Below are positions 8,675 through 17,058 of a DNA stretch of 64,000 nt, piece by piece. The stretch is from the NCBI RefSeq assembly GCF_000294775.2, contig NZ_CP015506.1, positions 5,121,501 to 5,185,500 on the forward strand, read 5' to 3'. The position numbers and the translations under genes were made by a program. The first letter of the stretch is position 1. Each line of letters begins with the position of its first letter. The notes beneath the pieces are model-generated. The model ran no database searches. It was not told the origin of the DNA and worked only from the letters and a program-made list of their open reading frames with translations. Source of the stretch: Cytobacillus oceanisediminis 2691. Its GTDB lineage: Bacteria; Bacillota; Bacilli; Bacillales; Cytobacillaceae.

Positions 8675-9358
8675 TTATATAACTAGTAAAGCGTATAAGT
8701 TCCAAATTAGGTGGGCAACTATCGGAACCCATAAATTCTTAAACTTAATTGTAAGAATACTTAGACCTATTGAAAATGATATTGCAAATATAACGTCATT
8801 GTGGATTATAGTAAACCAAGATATTGATACTAGCAACCAAAGATATCGAAACTTATTATTAAACATAAATAAAAGGGGGCTCCTAAAAACAAGCTCCTCT
8901 TCCAAAGGAGTAATTATAGAAGTCATTAAAAAGAGAATAGCATACTCAGTAAAATGAAAAGGGTGGATATTAATCTGAAAGATATATTTAAATCCGGTTG
9001 AGGCATGTTCTAACATAAAAATCAACAGCAAAAAAACTGTTATCCATATATAAGTATTCACCTTTTTTAAGGGTTTAATAGAGAAATATACTAGTAACTT
9101 TTTTTTGAAGAAAATTAAACAGACTAGAAGGAATAAGAAAATAACTAACAGACTTCCTTCAGGGTAAAATTCTCTTCCAAAATCTATTCTGTCTAGATGT
9201 TTAGAAATGAACCGAAATTCATCTGGATATCTAAGGTTTTGTAAAATGAAAATTGCTGAAAACAATATTACATAGGCAATGGCCTTAACTATAATAAAAC
9301 CCCATCTATTTTTTATGTCATTCTTGTTCTCCTCCACAATACCTTCTCCCTTAAACAT
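8675..9358 (-). CDS. CPBP-family intramembrane metalloprotease
   Basis: Up to 227 residues with about six hydrophobic segments. The CPBP (Abi/CAAX protease) motifs are present in order: EEELVFR (EExxxR), FTIIHND with the motif-2 His, and HLIWN with the C-terminal His. The family comprises membrane-embedded Glu/His proteases; in Gram-positives many are encoded with bacteriocin operons and act in immunity or maturation. It converges on a small secreted protein, which fits that pattern. An alternative start is GTG at 9337 behind GGGAGAAGG, giving 220 aa. The membrane topology and motifs make the family call secure; the substrate is unknown. Confidence 0.83.
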   Translation of the reverse strand: MFKGEGIVEENKNDIKNRWGFIIVKAIAYVILFSAIFILQNLRYPDEFRFISKHLDRIDFGREFYPEGSLLVIFLFLLVCLIFFKKKLLVYFSIKPLKKVNTYIWITVFLLLIFMLEHASTGFKYIFQINIHPFHFTEYAILFLMTSIITPLEEELVFRSPLLFMFNNKFRYLWLLVSISWFTIIHNDVIFAISFSIGLSILTIKFKNLWVPIVAHLIWNLYALLVI

Positions 9359-9583
9359 TGTAATATATTCCTTTTTTTATTAAATCACTTATCAAATAAC
9401 TTTATTTTCATAAAAAGGCCTTTATCTCTTCTAAAGCTTATATACTTTAATTTAACATATTATGTATAAATTGTTATTAATATTAAATATCTTGTTTATT
9501 AGATAAAGCGTTGACGAAGATTCATGTGAATTTTTTAGAGAAATTCTTATTAAATATTGTAAAAATAATTTAGGGGGAATTAA

Positions 9584-10320
9584 ATGAAAATTATTACCAA
9601 GAAATTCTTTGAATGGATCAAGAAGGAATCCAAGAGCTAAAAAAAAGGTTAATAACTCTCATTTTGGATCTACAGAAATTTTCTCAGCTAGATTTGTCCT
9701 TACTTGAGAGCATCATCATACCGGATAACTTAGAAAAGGAATTGATCATACCAAAGGGAACATGACCTTTTAGAAGGTTTTACCCATAATGAACACGCGA
9801 AGGCTTACGCCAAGGTCTTGGATTACATGGTTAATGACAAAAAGCGATGCACTATATTTTTGGAAAAGCATATTGTAGCAGGCTTATATAGACAAGATAC
9901 ACAGCAATTTTCTATTAATACCATCCACCATGAACTTTGCCATGTACATGATGATTTCATTAAGATGAATATATTTAACTCTGATTCTAAGCTCTTGGGC
10001 GATACTGAACTATCCACCCGACTTTACGATAACGCCTGGGGAGCCTGGTTCTGAATATTTCGCCCTCCGGACACCTTCCCCGACATTGCCTAAGGATTCA
10101 GACATTTTGATTCTGTTTTTAGTAGATATAGTTGAGTATACAAAAGGAAAAGCCAGAGAGGAAATCATGTCTATCGGCGCCACGATGATATAGGGAACAT
10201 CCACGACACAAAGCGGCTGCCTGATGATATGGTCGTTAGTCTTAAAGAAAAATTATTCAAGGAAAGTTATTTTGAGGACTTGTGGAAAAACCTTTGGGAT
10301 GCATTGGCTGATTTATATGA
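9584..10320 (+). pseudogene. decayed HExxH peptidase-like gene, several frameshifts
   Basis: A good Shine-Dalgarno (TTAGGGGGAATTAA) precedes an ATG at 9584, but that frame closes after 18 codons. Coding continues in another frame from 9613 (MDQEGIQELKKRL...) to a TGA near 9765. It goes on in a third frame at about 9763-10054, including INTIHHELCHVHDD with an HExxH zinc-binding motif. A further shifted frame encodes SEYFALR, and the last one ends in LADLYDTYPNWTG near 10320. At least four frame breaks make this a pseudogene of a small zinc-peptidase-like protein, reminiscent of the ImmA/IrrE type but not assignable. It converges on the next gene. Confidence 0.7.
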
Positions 10321-11341
10321 TACTTATCCAAATTGGACTGGATTTTATCTCATAATCTTTGGATAGTATTGGACCTTCTTTATTTCCTTTAAGGTGAGGT
10401 TCAATCCATATTAACTTTCGTTCTTTTCTCCCTTTTCCTACTGGCTGGTTCCTCCAATGTCCTCTGACCAACCAGCCATATTCTCTTTCTGTTTTGAGTG
10501 GGCTCCTTTTATGCTCACTGAGCCGTTTTTTTAGACTTGGTTCAATTACTATCTTACTGCCTATCCTGTAATGTCCCGCTCTTTTATCAGCGGGTACCGG
10601 CTTTTGTACGACCAGTAAGGGCTTAGTTGGTTCCACAAACTCAACATCCGCAGTATCGGTCTGAATATAAAAGAGGGTATTCACCACTAAAGCAAATACA
10701 TCCGTTGCTAGCTCCTCGAACTGCAATCCAGCCCTTTTATAGTTGTCCTTTAATTGTTCCCGAACATTTCCGTTCTTGAATTTGAGATGTATCGTGCCAT
10801 ACCGGTATTCCCCTTCAGACTTCATGACCAGTCCTAGTTGGATGTATGAGATGATGCCCTTCCCTACCAGTTGATTCAATTCCTTCTGGCTGTAAGGTCT
10901 CAAATTATATTGATGAACATAGATTCCTTCTATTTCAACTGACTTGCCTTGAGCACTGCCATTAAACATTCCTTTTGGAACTGTTAAATAGATGGTCTGG
11001 AATGGGAGCTTTAAAAACTGAACGTGTACATCTTTCATATCGGTTTGCAGCAATAGATTTGTTACATCAGTGGATAAATCGAAGTGCTTCTTTTGATTTT
11101 TAAAATAGTGATACGTCATCAAGACCATGTTAATCCATACGAGATATCGTTCTCTATCCTTTTTCAAATACTCTAGGTATTCATTTCCGGAGGTCTGTTT
11201 AATAAAAAATTCCAAGGTGAGTTCACTCATATCCATATGGTCCGTCCCGAAATCACTGTCAACTTGGTAGAGCGATTCAAAAAAGTCGAAACCAAACCGC
11301 TTATCCAGGTCGTTTTTGAATTCTACGTAATGTCGATTCAT
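10313..11341 (-). CDS. AcrVA2-like mobile-element protein
   Basis: 342 residues with a strong ribosome-binding site (AAGGAGGGGATGAACGT). No signal or membrane segments. The C-terminus (about 292-320) has VRGHWRNQPVGKG followed by KLIWIEPHLKG. This matches, from memory, the RGHW...G.G...W.P pattern at the C-terminus of the Cas12a inhibitor AcrVA2; a mid-protein segment (FLKLPFQTIYLTVP) resembles its FLNLP...VYV region. AcrVA2 relatives are spread over bacterial mobile elements, most without a tested function. The gene lies between a peptidase pseudogene and an IS110 element. Family similarity is likely; anti-CRISPR activity is not claimed. Confidence 0.55.
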   Translation of the reverse strand: MNRHYVEFKNDLDKRFGFDFFESLYQVDSDFGTDHMDMSELTLEFFIKQTSGNEYLEYLKKDRERYLVWINMVLMTYHYFKNQKKHFDLSTDVTNLLLQTDMKDVHVQFLKLPFQTIYLTVPKGMFNGSAQGKSVEIEGIYVHQYNLRPYSQKELNQLVGKGIISYIQLGLVMKSEGEYRYGTIHLKFKNGNVREQLKDNYKRAGLQFEELATDVFALVVNTLFYIQTDTADVEFVEPTKPLLVVQKPVPADKRAGHYRIGSKIVIEPSLKKRLSEHKRSPLKTEREYGWLVRGHWRNQPVGKGRKERKLIWIEPHLKGNKEGPILSKDYEIKSSPIWISII

Positions 11342-12104
11342 ACGTTCATCCCCTCCTTTTCAGAGTATTTATTTATTCTTATAATTCATTCTACTAATTT
11401 ATAGGAGAGCCATCCATTAAAACCTTTTCCCCTTATTGGATCAACTCACCCGTTAGTTGAAGAAGCCATTATTTTCGAATCTCACTAAAGTGTTTTCTGG
11501 TATTTCAATTGAGTCAATATCAAAGTTATTGATTTGAAGAGTTATCTAACCTTCACGCTTATCCGTTTCTTCTCCAAAAGAAAAGCGCCTTAGATGGCAG
11601 CTGGAATCTTAAAGTAATGCACCCGTTTTGTTTAAGTACATTCCTTCACAAACTTTCTTTTGCTATTTCTTTAATTACAGGAATGCTCCCTCAATAAAAG
11701 AAGCGAAAACGGCTGTTTACTCTAGTTTTCTTAGATTTTCATAGTTAATTACCTGCCGTTAAGTCCTTTATTGTTGGACATTTTTCACTTGAAAGGATAT
11801 ATTTGGACCATTAAAGAAAAAAGAACTATAACCCACTAACCAACCAATTGCAGAAATTGGTGGATAAGTCAAAATATGACCGCACTGGTGGATGTCCACA
11901 TTTCTCATGGAGGTCTACCCTCCCATGCCTCACAGAGTCTTCGCTCTCAAATTCCTTCGTCCAACCTTTCCATGAGGTGGATGTCGGCCATGCTGCCCCA
12001 CAGGGTCCATGCCCGTAATTAAGTTGCTTTGCCGACTAATCCGTGCTTCAAATGTCTCCAAAACTATAAACCAAAAACTATTACTAATCTAAATGAATCC
12101 AGTT
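11342..12104. other. non-coding segment left of IS110 transposase
   Basis: No intact gene. It contains two short accessory-block repeats (about 11436-11472 and 11577-11645). It also has a segment rich in inverted and direct matches (about 11870-12050) with GGTGGATGTC repeated, next to the 3' end of the transposase. This probably includes one end of the insertion sequence and may hold a structured RNA. Confidence 0.5.
11577..11645. repeat. accessory-block repeat, copy 1
   Basis: Shares the pattern AGATGGCAGCT..ATCTTAAAGTAATGC.CCCG with 14387-14435. Further shortened relatives of its flank (gctcc/gcccc-ttttgttt-aataa) lie at 13503-13540, 15095-15130 and 16022-16060. Confidence 0.6.
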
Positions 12105-13400
12105 TTAAGCGGCCAGTTCTGCCTTCTTTAATCCTGACAAGTGAGGGATGTCTTTTAACATCTTTTCTTCACTAAATTCGAATTGCTTTTTATTTATACT
12201 AAAGAAAATACGGATCAATTTATTACACAAAGCGATAAGGGACTGCATCTTCTTTAAAGGATTTTCCGTCCGTTGCGTATAGTAAGTATGAAGGGCCTTA
12301 AAAGCTGAATTTTTGGCAACGAGAATCATGCAAACCCTAAACAACAGAGCCCTTAGCTTCTTCCGGCCTCTCTTAGAGATGGTGGTTTTCCCCTTATGCT
12401 TTCCAGACGTATTTTCCTTTAGGCTCAAGCCGGCCAGCTTAATGATTTGACGGGGGTGAGTGTAGTCACTTAGGTCACCCACTTCCGCAAAGAAACCAGC
12501 GACAGTATCTCTTCCAACACCCTTGACCGCTAACATTTGAGCTACACCTGGGATTTCATCAAGCAGGGAATCTATTTTTGCATCCGATTCTTCGAGTTCC
12601 ATTTGAATCAAATCATATTTAGCCAGAAGAGTTTTCAGCTCCATTTTTGCCATCTCAGAGCCTTGGCGAAGTCCGATGGACTGACTCGCTGCTCGCTTTA
12701 ACTCCCGAATCTTATTGGCACCTACACTTCTTTTTACGGTTTTTCTTAAATGGATAAGTAATTCATCTTCCGTGAAATTGGCTATTTCATGTGGTAATGC
12801 ATAAAGACGTAAGAATTGTAATGCAGCCTTGCCTTCCCACTTCTTAAAGACCTTCAAGAATTCCGGAAAATACCGGTCAATCCAGTTGTGCACCTGTCCC
12901 TGGACCGTTTGTAGGTCCTCGGTTAAAAGATCGCGAATTTTCTTTGCCACACGGAGTTCGGCATAAACACCTTGCGGTATAGTAGGTTCGGCGTATCTTC
13001 CGTCCTTGACCAGTTGGGCAATGACCTTGGCATCTTTTACATCATTCTTAGTTGGAGAATTATCATCAAGCTCCTTGCTTTTCTTGACGTGCAAGGGATT
13101 TACAGCTACAAACTTAATCTCGTTTTCTTTTAAAATGTGAGCCAGGTTAAACCAATAATGACCTGTTGGCTCCATACCGACAATCACTTTCTCCATACTA
13201 TGTGTTTTCTTCGTTTCCGAAATCCAATATAGAAAATGCTCAAAACCTTCTTTTGTATTTTCGAAATAACAAGGGGATCCAAATTCTATTCCCCTGAAAT
13301 CCTGGGCACGTGCCACATGCTTGAATTTCGCAATATCCACCCCTATAATCAGGGTGCAAGGAGTAATTTGAGCAATCTTCTTATTTTGGTTATAATTCAT
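12105..13400 (-). CDS. IS110-family DEDD transposase
   Basis: 431 residues. The N-terminal RuvC-like DEDD domain starts with IIGVDIAKFKHVARA and contains VIVGMEPTGHYW and DAKVIAQLV, which carry the catalytic acids. The C-terminal Tnp_20 domain contains IPGVAQMLAVKGVGRDTVAGF and the Ser nucleophile region around LAGLSLKENTSGKHKG and TISKRGRKKLR. The ribosome-binding site is AGGAGG. IS110 enzymes are RNA-guided recombinases using a bridge RNA from the element's non-coding end. The reading frame is complete, so the element could be active. No other copy is seen in this window. Confidence 0.93.
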   Translation of the reverse strand: MNYNQNKKIAQITPCTLIIGVDIAKFKHVARAQDFRGIEFGSPCYFENTKEGFEHFLYWISETKKTHSMEKVIVGMEPTGHYWFNLAHILKENEIKFVAVNPLHVKKSKELDDNSPTKNDVKDAKVIAQLVKDGRYAEPTIPQGVYAELRVAKKIRDLLTEDLQTVQGQVHNWIDRYFPEFLKVFKKWEGKAALQFLRLYALPHEIANFTEDELLIHLRKTVKRSVGANKIRELKRAASQSIGLRQGSEMAKMELKTLLAKYDLIQMELEESDAKIDSLLDEIPGVAQMLAVKGVGRDTVAGFFAEVGDLSDYTHPRQIIKLAGLSLKENTSGKHKGKTTISKRGRKKLRALLFRVCMILVAKNSAFKALHTYYTQRTENPLKKMQSLIALCNKLIRIFFSINKKQFEFSEEKMLKDIPHLSGLKKAELAA

Positions 13401-13560
13401 TTTAAAGCCTCCTGGTATATGAGTTTTGTCCTTTCTGCTGCCCGGCTTCAGGACTCTCTCATTCTACCAAGAGGTTATTTTTTTGTTCAAACTCCATTTT
13501 CCTTTATTACAGGAATGCTGCCCCTTTTGTTTGAAAAGAAAAAAGCTGCCTGATTAGCAG
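13401..13560 (-). ncRNA. candidate IS110 bridge-RNA region
   Basis: The 5' non-coding stretch of the IS110 gene (about 150 nt on the minus strand) can form hairpins around GAGAGAGTCCTGAAGCCGGG and AGGACAAAACTC. In the IS110 group the bridge RNA is encoded here; in the IS1111 group it would lie at 11870-12104 instead. Position and folding potential are the only evidence. Confidence 0.3.
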
Positions 13561-13565
13561 CTGAA

Positions 13566-14291
13566 CTAAGTATTCTCAACTAACTTTTTTATCGCAGAGA
13601 CTACCACTTCCGGTTCATCATTTTGGATATAGTGAGCACTGTTTTCAGCAATTACCAATTCTCCATCAGAGGATATGTCAAGTATTTCTCTCTGCATTTC
13701 ATTCCATAACTTTTGTGATCCCATAGAATAATGAGCTTTCTTACCCGCTGAAAGAACAATTAATGGTACATTTAATTTTTGTTTAGTGTCTTTTAACTGC
13801 TTTAGACTTTCCATAAATTCGTCATAATTTCCTTCGTAAACGAATTGCTTGTTATATGCTTGCTGAAAATCTTGTGACATAGTAGGGAGAAATCGTTCTT
13901 TGTAATCTTCGGGAGTAGAGTCAATTAAGACTAGTCCACAAACTTCATTTGGATATTCTGTAGCAAACATCCGCATATTTACTCCACCAAATGAATGACC
14001 TGCTAATATGTAGGGAGGTTTAATCTTGGCTTCACTAAGCAGTTCCTTTAATTCTTTTACCATTTCACGGCTAGTTCTGGGATTAGAACTTGGTTCACTT
14101 CTCCCAAGTCCAGCTCTATCATATATTAGTACACTAGAGAGCATTGAAATCTCTTTTAATACTGAATTCCAGGCCTTAGAAAAGTCTCCGTATCCAGCAT
14201 CCATTATGACTGTTGGCTTTCCTTTATTTTCTCCCACCAATTTAGCATATAGTTTACATTTACTTATATGTATAAACATTTCCTTATCCAT
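13566..14291 (-). CDS. alpha/beta-fold hydrolase
   Basis: 241 residues with the alpha/beta hydrolase fold: an oxyanion-strand region (VIMDAGYGDFSKAW), the nucleophile elbow GHSFGG near residue 104, an acid candidate in LVLIDST and a catalytic His in AENSAHYIQ near the C-terminus. No signal peptide, so probably cytosolic. The start has AGAGGAATG upstream. It is separated from its neighbours by the short accessory repeats, so it is probably monocistronic. The family is broad (esterases, lactonases, haloperoxidases); the substrate is unknown. Confidence 0.85.
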   Translation of the reverse strand: MDKEMFIHISKCKLYAKLVGENKGKPTVIMDAGYGDFSKAWNSVLKEISMLSSVLIYDRAGLGRSEPSSNPRTSREMVKELKELLSEAKIKPPYILAGHSFGGVNMRMFATEYPNEVCGLVLIDSTPEDYKERFLPTMSQDFQQAYNKQFVYEGNYDEFMESLKQLKDTKQKLNVPLIVLSAGKKAHYSMGSQKLWNEMQREILDISSDGELVIAENSAHYIQNDEPEVVVSAIKKLVENT

Positions 14292-14386
14292 TGGTTCATT
14301 CCTCTCGTTTTGCCAACTATCCTTAGTTAAAATTTAACAGTATTAAAACTCTTCTTCAACAAACCTGCCCCGTTTGTACAATAATA

Positions 14387-14435
14387 AAAGCCACCTGAGA
14401 TGGCAGCTTGATCTTAAAGTAATGCGCCCGATTGA
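14387..14435. repeat. accessory-block repeat, copy 2
   Basis: Same pattern as 11577-11645 (AGATGGCAGCT..ATCTTAAAGTAATGC.CCCG), located between the hydrolase gene and a small membrane protein gene. Confidence 0.6.
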
Positions 14436-14449
14436 TAAACAATTTTTAT

Positions 14450-14644
14450 CTAAGAAAATACTGCAATTATAAAACTGATAGCAAAGAGAATAAATGCAAA
14501 CTGTATCGTGAAATACATAATTAACTCAAGTGAGACAAGTTTCCTTTGCCTTTTACTCTTTTCTAAATGTCTTAGATAGAAACCAGCACTTATAATAAGC
14601 AAAACACTAGCTATGGCTCGTAAAATTTCCACAAAAATAATCAA
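14450..14644 (-). CDS. small two-helix membrane protein
   Basis: 64 residues with a TTG start behind AAAGGA. Two hydrophobic segments (about 5-22 and 42-62) flank a basic loop (HLEKSKRQRKL). No known family recognised. The hydropathy and start signal support a real gene. Confidence 0.5.
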   Translation of the reverse strand: MIIFVEILRAIASVLLIISAGFYLRHLEKSKRQRKLVSLELIMYFTIQFAFILFAISFIIAVFS

Positions 14645-14757
14645 GCGTATAATTCCTTTCTCTCCAAGACATTCTCTCGTAAGCTGGCCCTATTCTGGCA
14701 TTGTGTTGTACGGCAACGCTCTATATTATTGAGTATCTTTATTGAGCTAATGCCCTA

Positions 14758-15057
14758 TTAGCTAAAAAACATCAAAAATAGCATATCTTTAAAAAATATC
14801 CATAAAAATAAAAACCAAAGTGCTGCTATTCCTTGAAAAATGTATTTTATATATCGAGGGCTTTCCTTATTAAAAGCACCGAACCACTCCGCTAATAAAG
14901 CGATAATTAAGGATAAAAATACATATACTATTAATGGAATCATTTCTGCATCTTGTTCAGATGAAAAAAATTGATTAGAAAAATAAAGTAGAGTTAATGT
15001 TAGAAACATCAAAAAATATATACACAACCAAATAAGGCGACCTTTTCTAGTTTTCAA
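14758..15057 (-). CDS. small membrane protein, three predicted helices
   Basis: 99 residues with a TTG start behind GGGGAGGA. Hydrophobic segments lie at about 8-27, 42-62 and 75-97. Basic residues at the N-terminus and in the second loop suggest an internal N-terminus. No catalytic motif or named family. It sits among other single accessory genes and need not be functionally linked to them. Confidence 0.55.
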   Translation of the reverse strand: MKTRKGRLIWLCIYFLMFLTLTLLYFSNQFFSSEQDAEMIPLIVYVFLSLIIALLAEWFGAFNKESPRYIKYIFQGIAALWFLFLWIFFKDMLFLMFFS

Positions 15058-15178
15058 AATATCCTCCCCATATAAAGAATATTCTTATCGAACTTAAACA
15101 ATACTGCTCCTTTTGTTTAATAAGAAAAATAGCGATATTCTCGATTGAATGATCGCTGTCCGCACCAAGGATAAATAA

Positions 15179-15952
15179 TTAAATAATTCCATACTTTTTT
15201 AATGCATATTCAATTCCATCTTCACTTGATTTCTTAGTGACAAAATCGGCGACCTTTTTCAATTTCTCGTTACCATTCCCCATTGCTATACCTAACCCTA
15301 CTAATTCCAACATATCAATATCATTTTCACCGTCACCAAAAGCGATAGCTTCCGATTTATCGATTCCAAAGAAATCTAAAGTTTTCATAGTAGCTAAAGA
15401 CTTTGAAACATCCTCCTGCAAAACATTTAACACATAAGGATGCCATCTTTTAAATGTTAGATGCGGGAACTTTAGCTTATACTTTTCAACTGTTTCATCA
15501 TTTGCAAACAAACACAATAAGAATATATCTTCATTGTGAATTAGGGGATGAGTTTCAGGATACTCATTTAGAGACAGTGTTTCCTTTAAAGCTTTTAAAA
15601 TTTCCTCCTCCGTTACGCCATTCATACTGAATTCTTCTGTATAGAACGACAAACCGTTATTCTCTATTTTGGCAAATTCTATGACTTCTTGAATAATACT
15701 TTTATTCATTGGTACTTTATGTATAACTTCCTTAATGTGCTTCACGTATCCACCATTTGCAGTTATAAATGTTTCTATACCAAATTCTTGCAGATCCCGA
15801 CACATTGAAAGCGGCCTTCCTGTTGCAGCCACAACCTTTAGCCCTTTGCTTTTCAAAGTCTTTATTGCTTCAATTGCAGATATAGGAATGCTTCCATCTT
15901 TGTGATTTGTAATAGTTCCATCAACATCAAAAAAAACAATTTTATAACTCAT
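15179..15952 (-). CDS. Cof-type HAD-IIB phosphatase
   Basis: 257 residues with the four HAD motifs: DVDGTI at residues 9-14 (nucleophile and acid Asp), a Thr in AATGRP (motif II), a motif III Lys around VSKSLAT, and GDGENDIDML (motif IV, Mg2+ ligands). The cap between motifs II and III is the type IIB cap of the Cof family. These enzymes dephosphorylate sugar phosphates, nucleotides or flavin precursors. Length and N-terminus resemble B. subtilis YkrA rather than YwpJ, although ywpJ lies in the equivalent region there. The ribosome-binding site is CGGAGAT. Substrate unknown. Confidence 0.88.
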   Translation of the reverse strand: MSYKIVFFDVDGTITNHKDGSIPISAIEAIKTLKSKGLKVVAATGRPLSMCRDLQEFGIETFITANGGYVKHIKEVIHKVPMNKSIIQEVIEFAKIENNGLSFYTEEFSMNGVTEEEILKALKETLSLNEYPETHPLIHNEDIFLLCLFANDETVEKYKLKFPHLTFKRWHPYVLNVLQEDVSKSLATMKTLDFFGIDKSEAIAFGDGENDIDMLELVGLGIAMGNGNEKLKKVADFVTKKSSEDGIEYALKKYGII

Positions 15953-16076
15953 AAATATCTCCGTTAAATAGTTTTTTTATAATAAACTAATATTTAATAT
16001 TCGCCCATCATACAGGGAATCCTTCTTCAACAAACCTGCCCCGTTTATTTAATAAAGAATTCAACAAAAAAGGGGC

Positions 16077-16243
16077 TTAATCCTCCTGGATCAACGCACC
16101 CATATGTACTATTTCCTTACTCTCAATGATTGCTCCAATTCTCTTCACCATTCTATTTTGAGAATGATGATTTCCCCAGTACCGATATTCATTAATCTGC
16201 TCCTTTTATTTCTCCAAAGACATTGATCAACAAGTTGTTCCAT
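16077..16243 (-). pseudogene. possible small-gene remnant with frameshift
   Basis: An ATG at 16243 follows a near-consensus Shine-Dalgarno (AAAGGAGGAGAT). The first frame gives MEQLVDQCLWRNKRSR and soon ends. A second frame carries NEYRYWGNHHSQNRMVKRIG on to a stop at 16077. A single frame break would join them into a protein of about 55 residues. No family recognised. Confidence 0.3.
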
Positions 16244-16761
16244 TATTATCTCCTCCTTTGAAGATATTATATAACAAACAAACGTTCCGTTTTAAAGAGT
16301 AAGGGAAAATTGAGTTTTTGACATCGTAAGTCAAAAAATTGAGCAGCATACGTACTGTACGCCACCCGATTTTTTTAAATTACCACACTTGTCTTTGCCA
16401 GTCCCCGATTCATTTAAGAACGAAGATTCGGTTACCAACTTTGTTTTTGAGTTACTAAATTTGTTTTAATTAAACAACACCACCAAGCCTCTGAAAGGAA
16501 ATTTACCACTATAACAGTTTTAGCATGGTTCCTCAGTTTATCTAAACTTAAAATAAATGACATTATTATTTAAAATTAATTTCGTTTACAAACAATAAAA
16601 ACTACTGGTCTAACCACAGCAAGGTATGACAGGATCATTTTAGGAAAACCTTGATAAGATAACATTTTTAAGGTGTCACCTATAGTAAAATATTGTGACA
16701 TTTTATTTTTAAATCTGTGACATTTTATATTAAAATACACATCACAAACAGAGTTAGAAAT

Positions 16762-16785
16762 AACCCGGCACAGGAGTACCGGGTT
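16762..16785 (-). terminator. hairpin after ssbB operon
   Basis: AACCCGG/CCGGGTT stem with a 10-nt loop, followed on the minus strand by ATTTC. The T-run is short, so it is only a probable terminator. Confidence 0.5.
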
Positions 16786-16866
16786 TCAAATTTAGGGGAA
16801 GTGCTGGGGATAGGATTGATTCTCTATAGGGAAGGAAAATATGTGGACAGCTGGTTGGGGAAGCCG

Positions 16867-17058
16867 TCAGTTCATGAAGGTTAATCTTCCGGATTTCTCC
16901 CGGGGACCGTTTTGCATAGCGGTTTCACGAATGAAGGATTCAAGCTGGAGAACCCGTATATTCAAGTCATCGACTCTTTGGTTCGATTTACCGAGCATCT
17001 TTATGAGGCTTTCGAGCATATATTCCAATGCCTTTTCTCTTTCAGACACTTCTTTCAA
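16867..17058 (-). CDS. small coiled-coil protein cotranscribed with ssbB
   Basis: 63 residues. Its TTG start overlaps the ssbB stop codon (TTGA), with AAGGAGG 11 nt upstream, so translation is probably coupled. Heptad-like spacing of Leu/Ile/Val (LEYMLESLIKML, VDDLNIRVLQLESFI) predicts a helix or coiled coil over most of its length. No named family. The tight link to a competence-type single-strand DNA-binding protein suggests a role in the same process, but that is inference only. Confidence 0.65.
   Translation of the reverse strand: MKEVSEREKALEYMLESLIKMLGKSNQRVDDLNIRVLQLESFIRETAMQNGPREKSGRLTFMN

Larger units (their letters stand above)
11870..13560 (-). mobile_element. IS110-family insertion sequence (approximate ends)
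   Basis: The transposase gene lies at 12105-13400, with about 150 bp of non-coding sequence upstream and about 230 bp downstream that look structured. Exact ends cannot be set because IS110 elements lack long inverted repeats. Related 17-bp sequences (ATTACAGGAATGCT) occur on both outer sides, at 11675 and 13504, but they also resemble the local dispersed repeat. Confidence 0.65.
15953..16866. other. non-coding segment with one small gene remnant
   Basis: Holds a copy of the accessory repeat flank (16022-16060), a small frame with an excellent ribosome-binding site but a frame break (16077-16243), and then about 500 bp of AT-rich sequence with no recognisable gene. The hairpin at 16762-16785 ends the ssbB operon. 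Confidence 0.5.

Noticed and set aside
15179-15952. ywpJ orthologue
   Set aside because: Same superfamily and similar location, but length and N-terminus are closer to YkrA, and it lies inside the accessory block.
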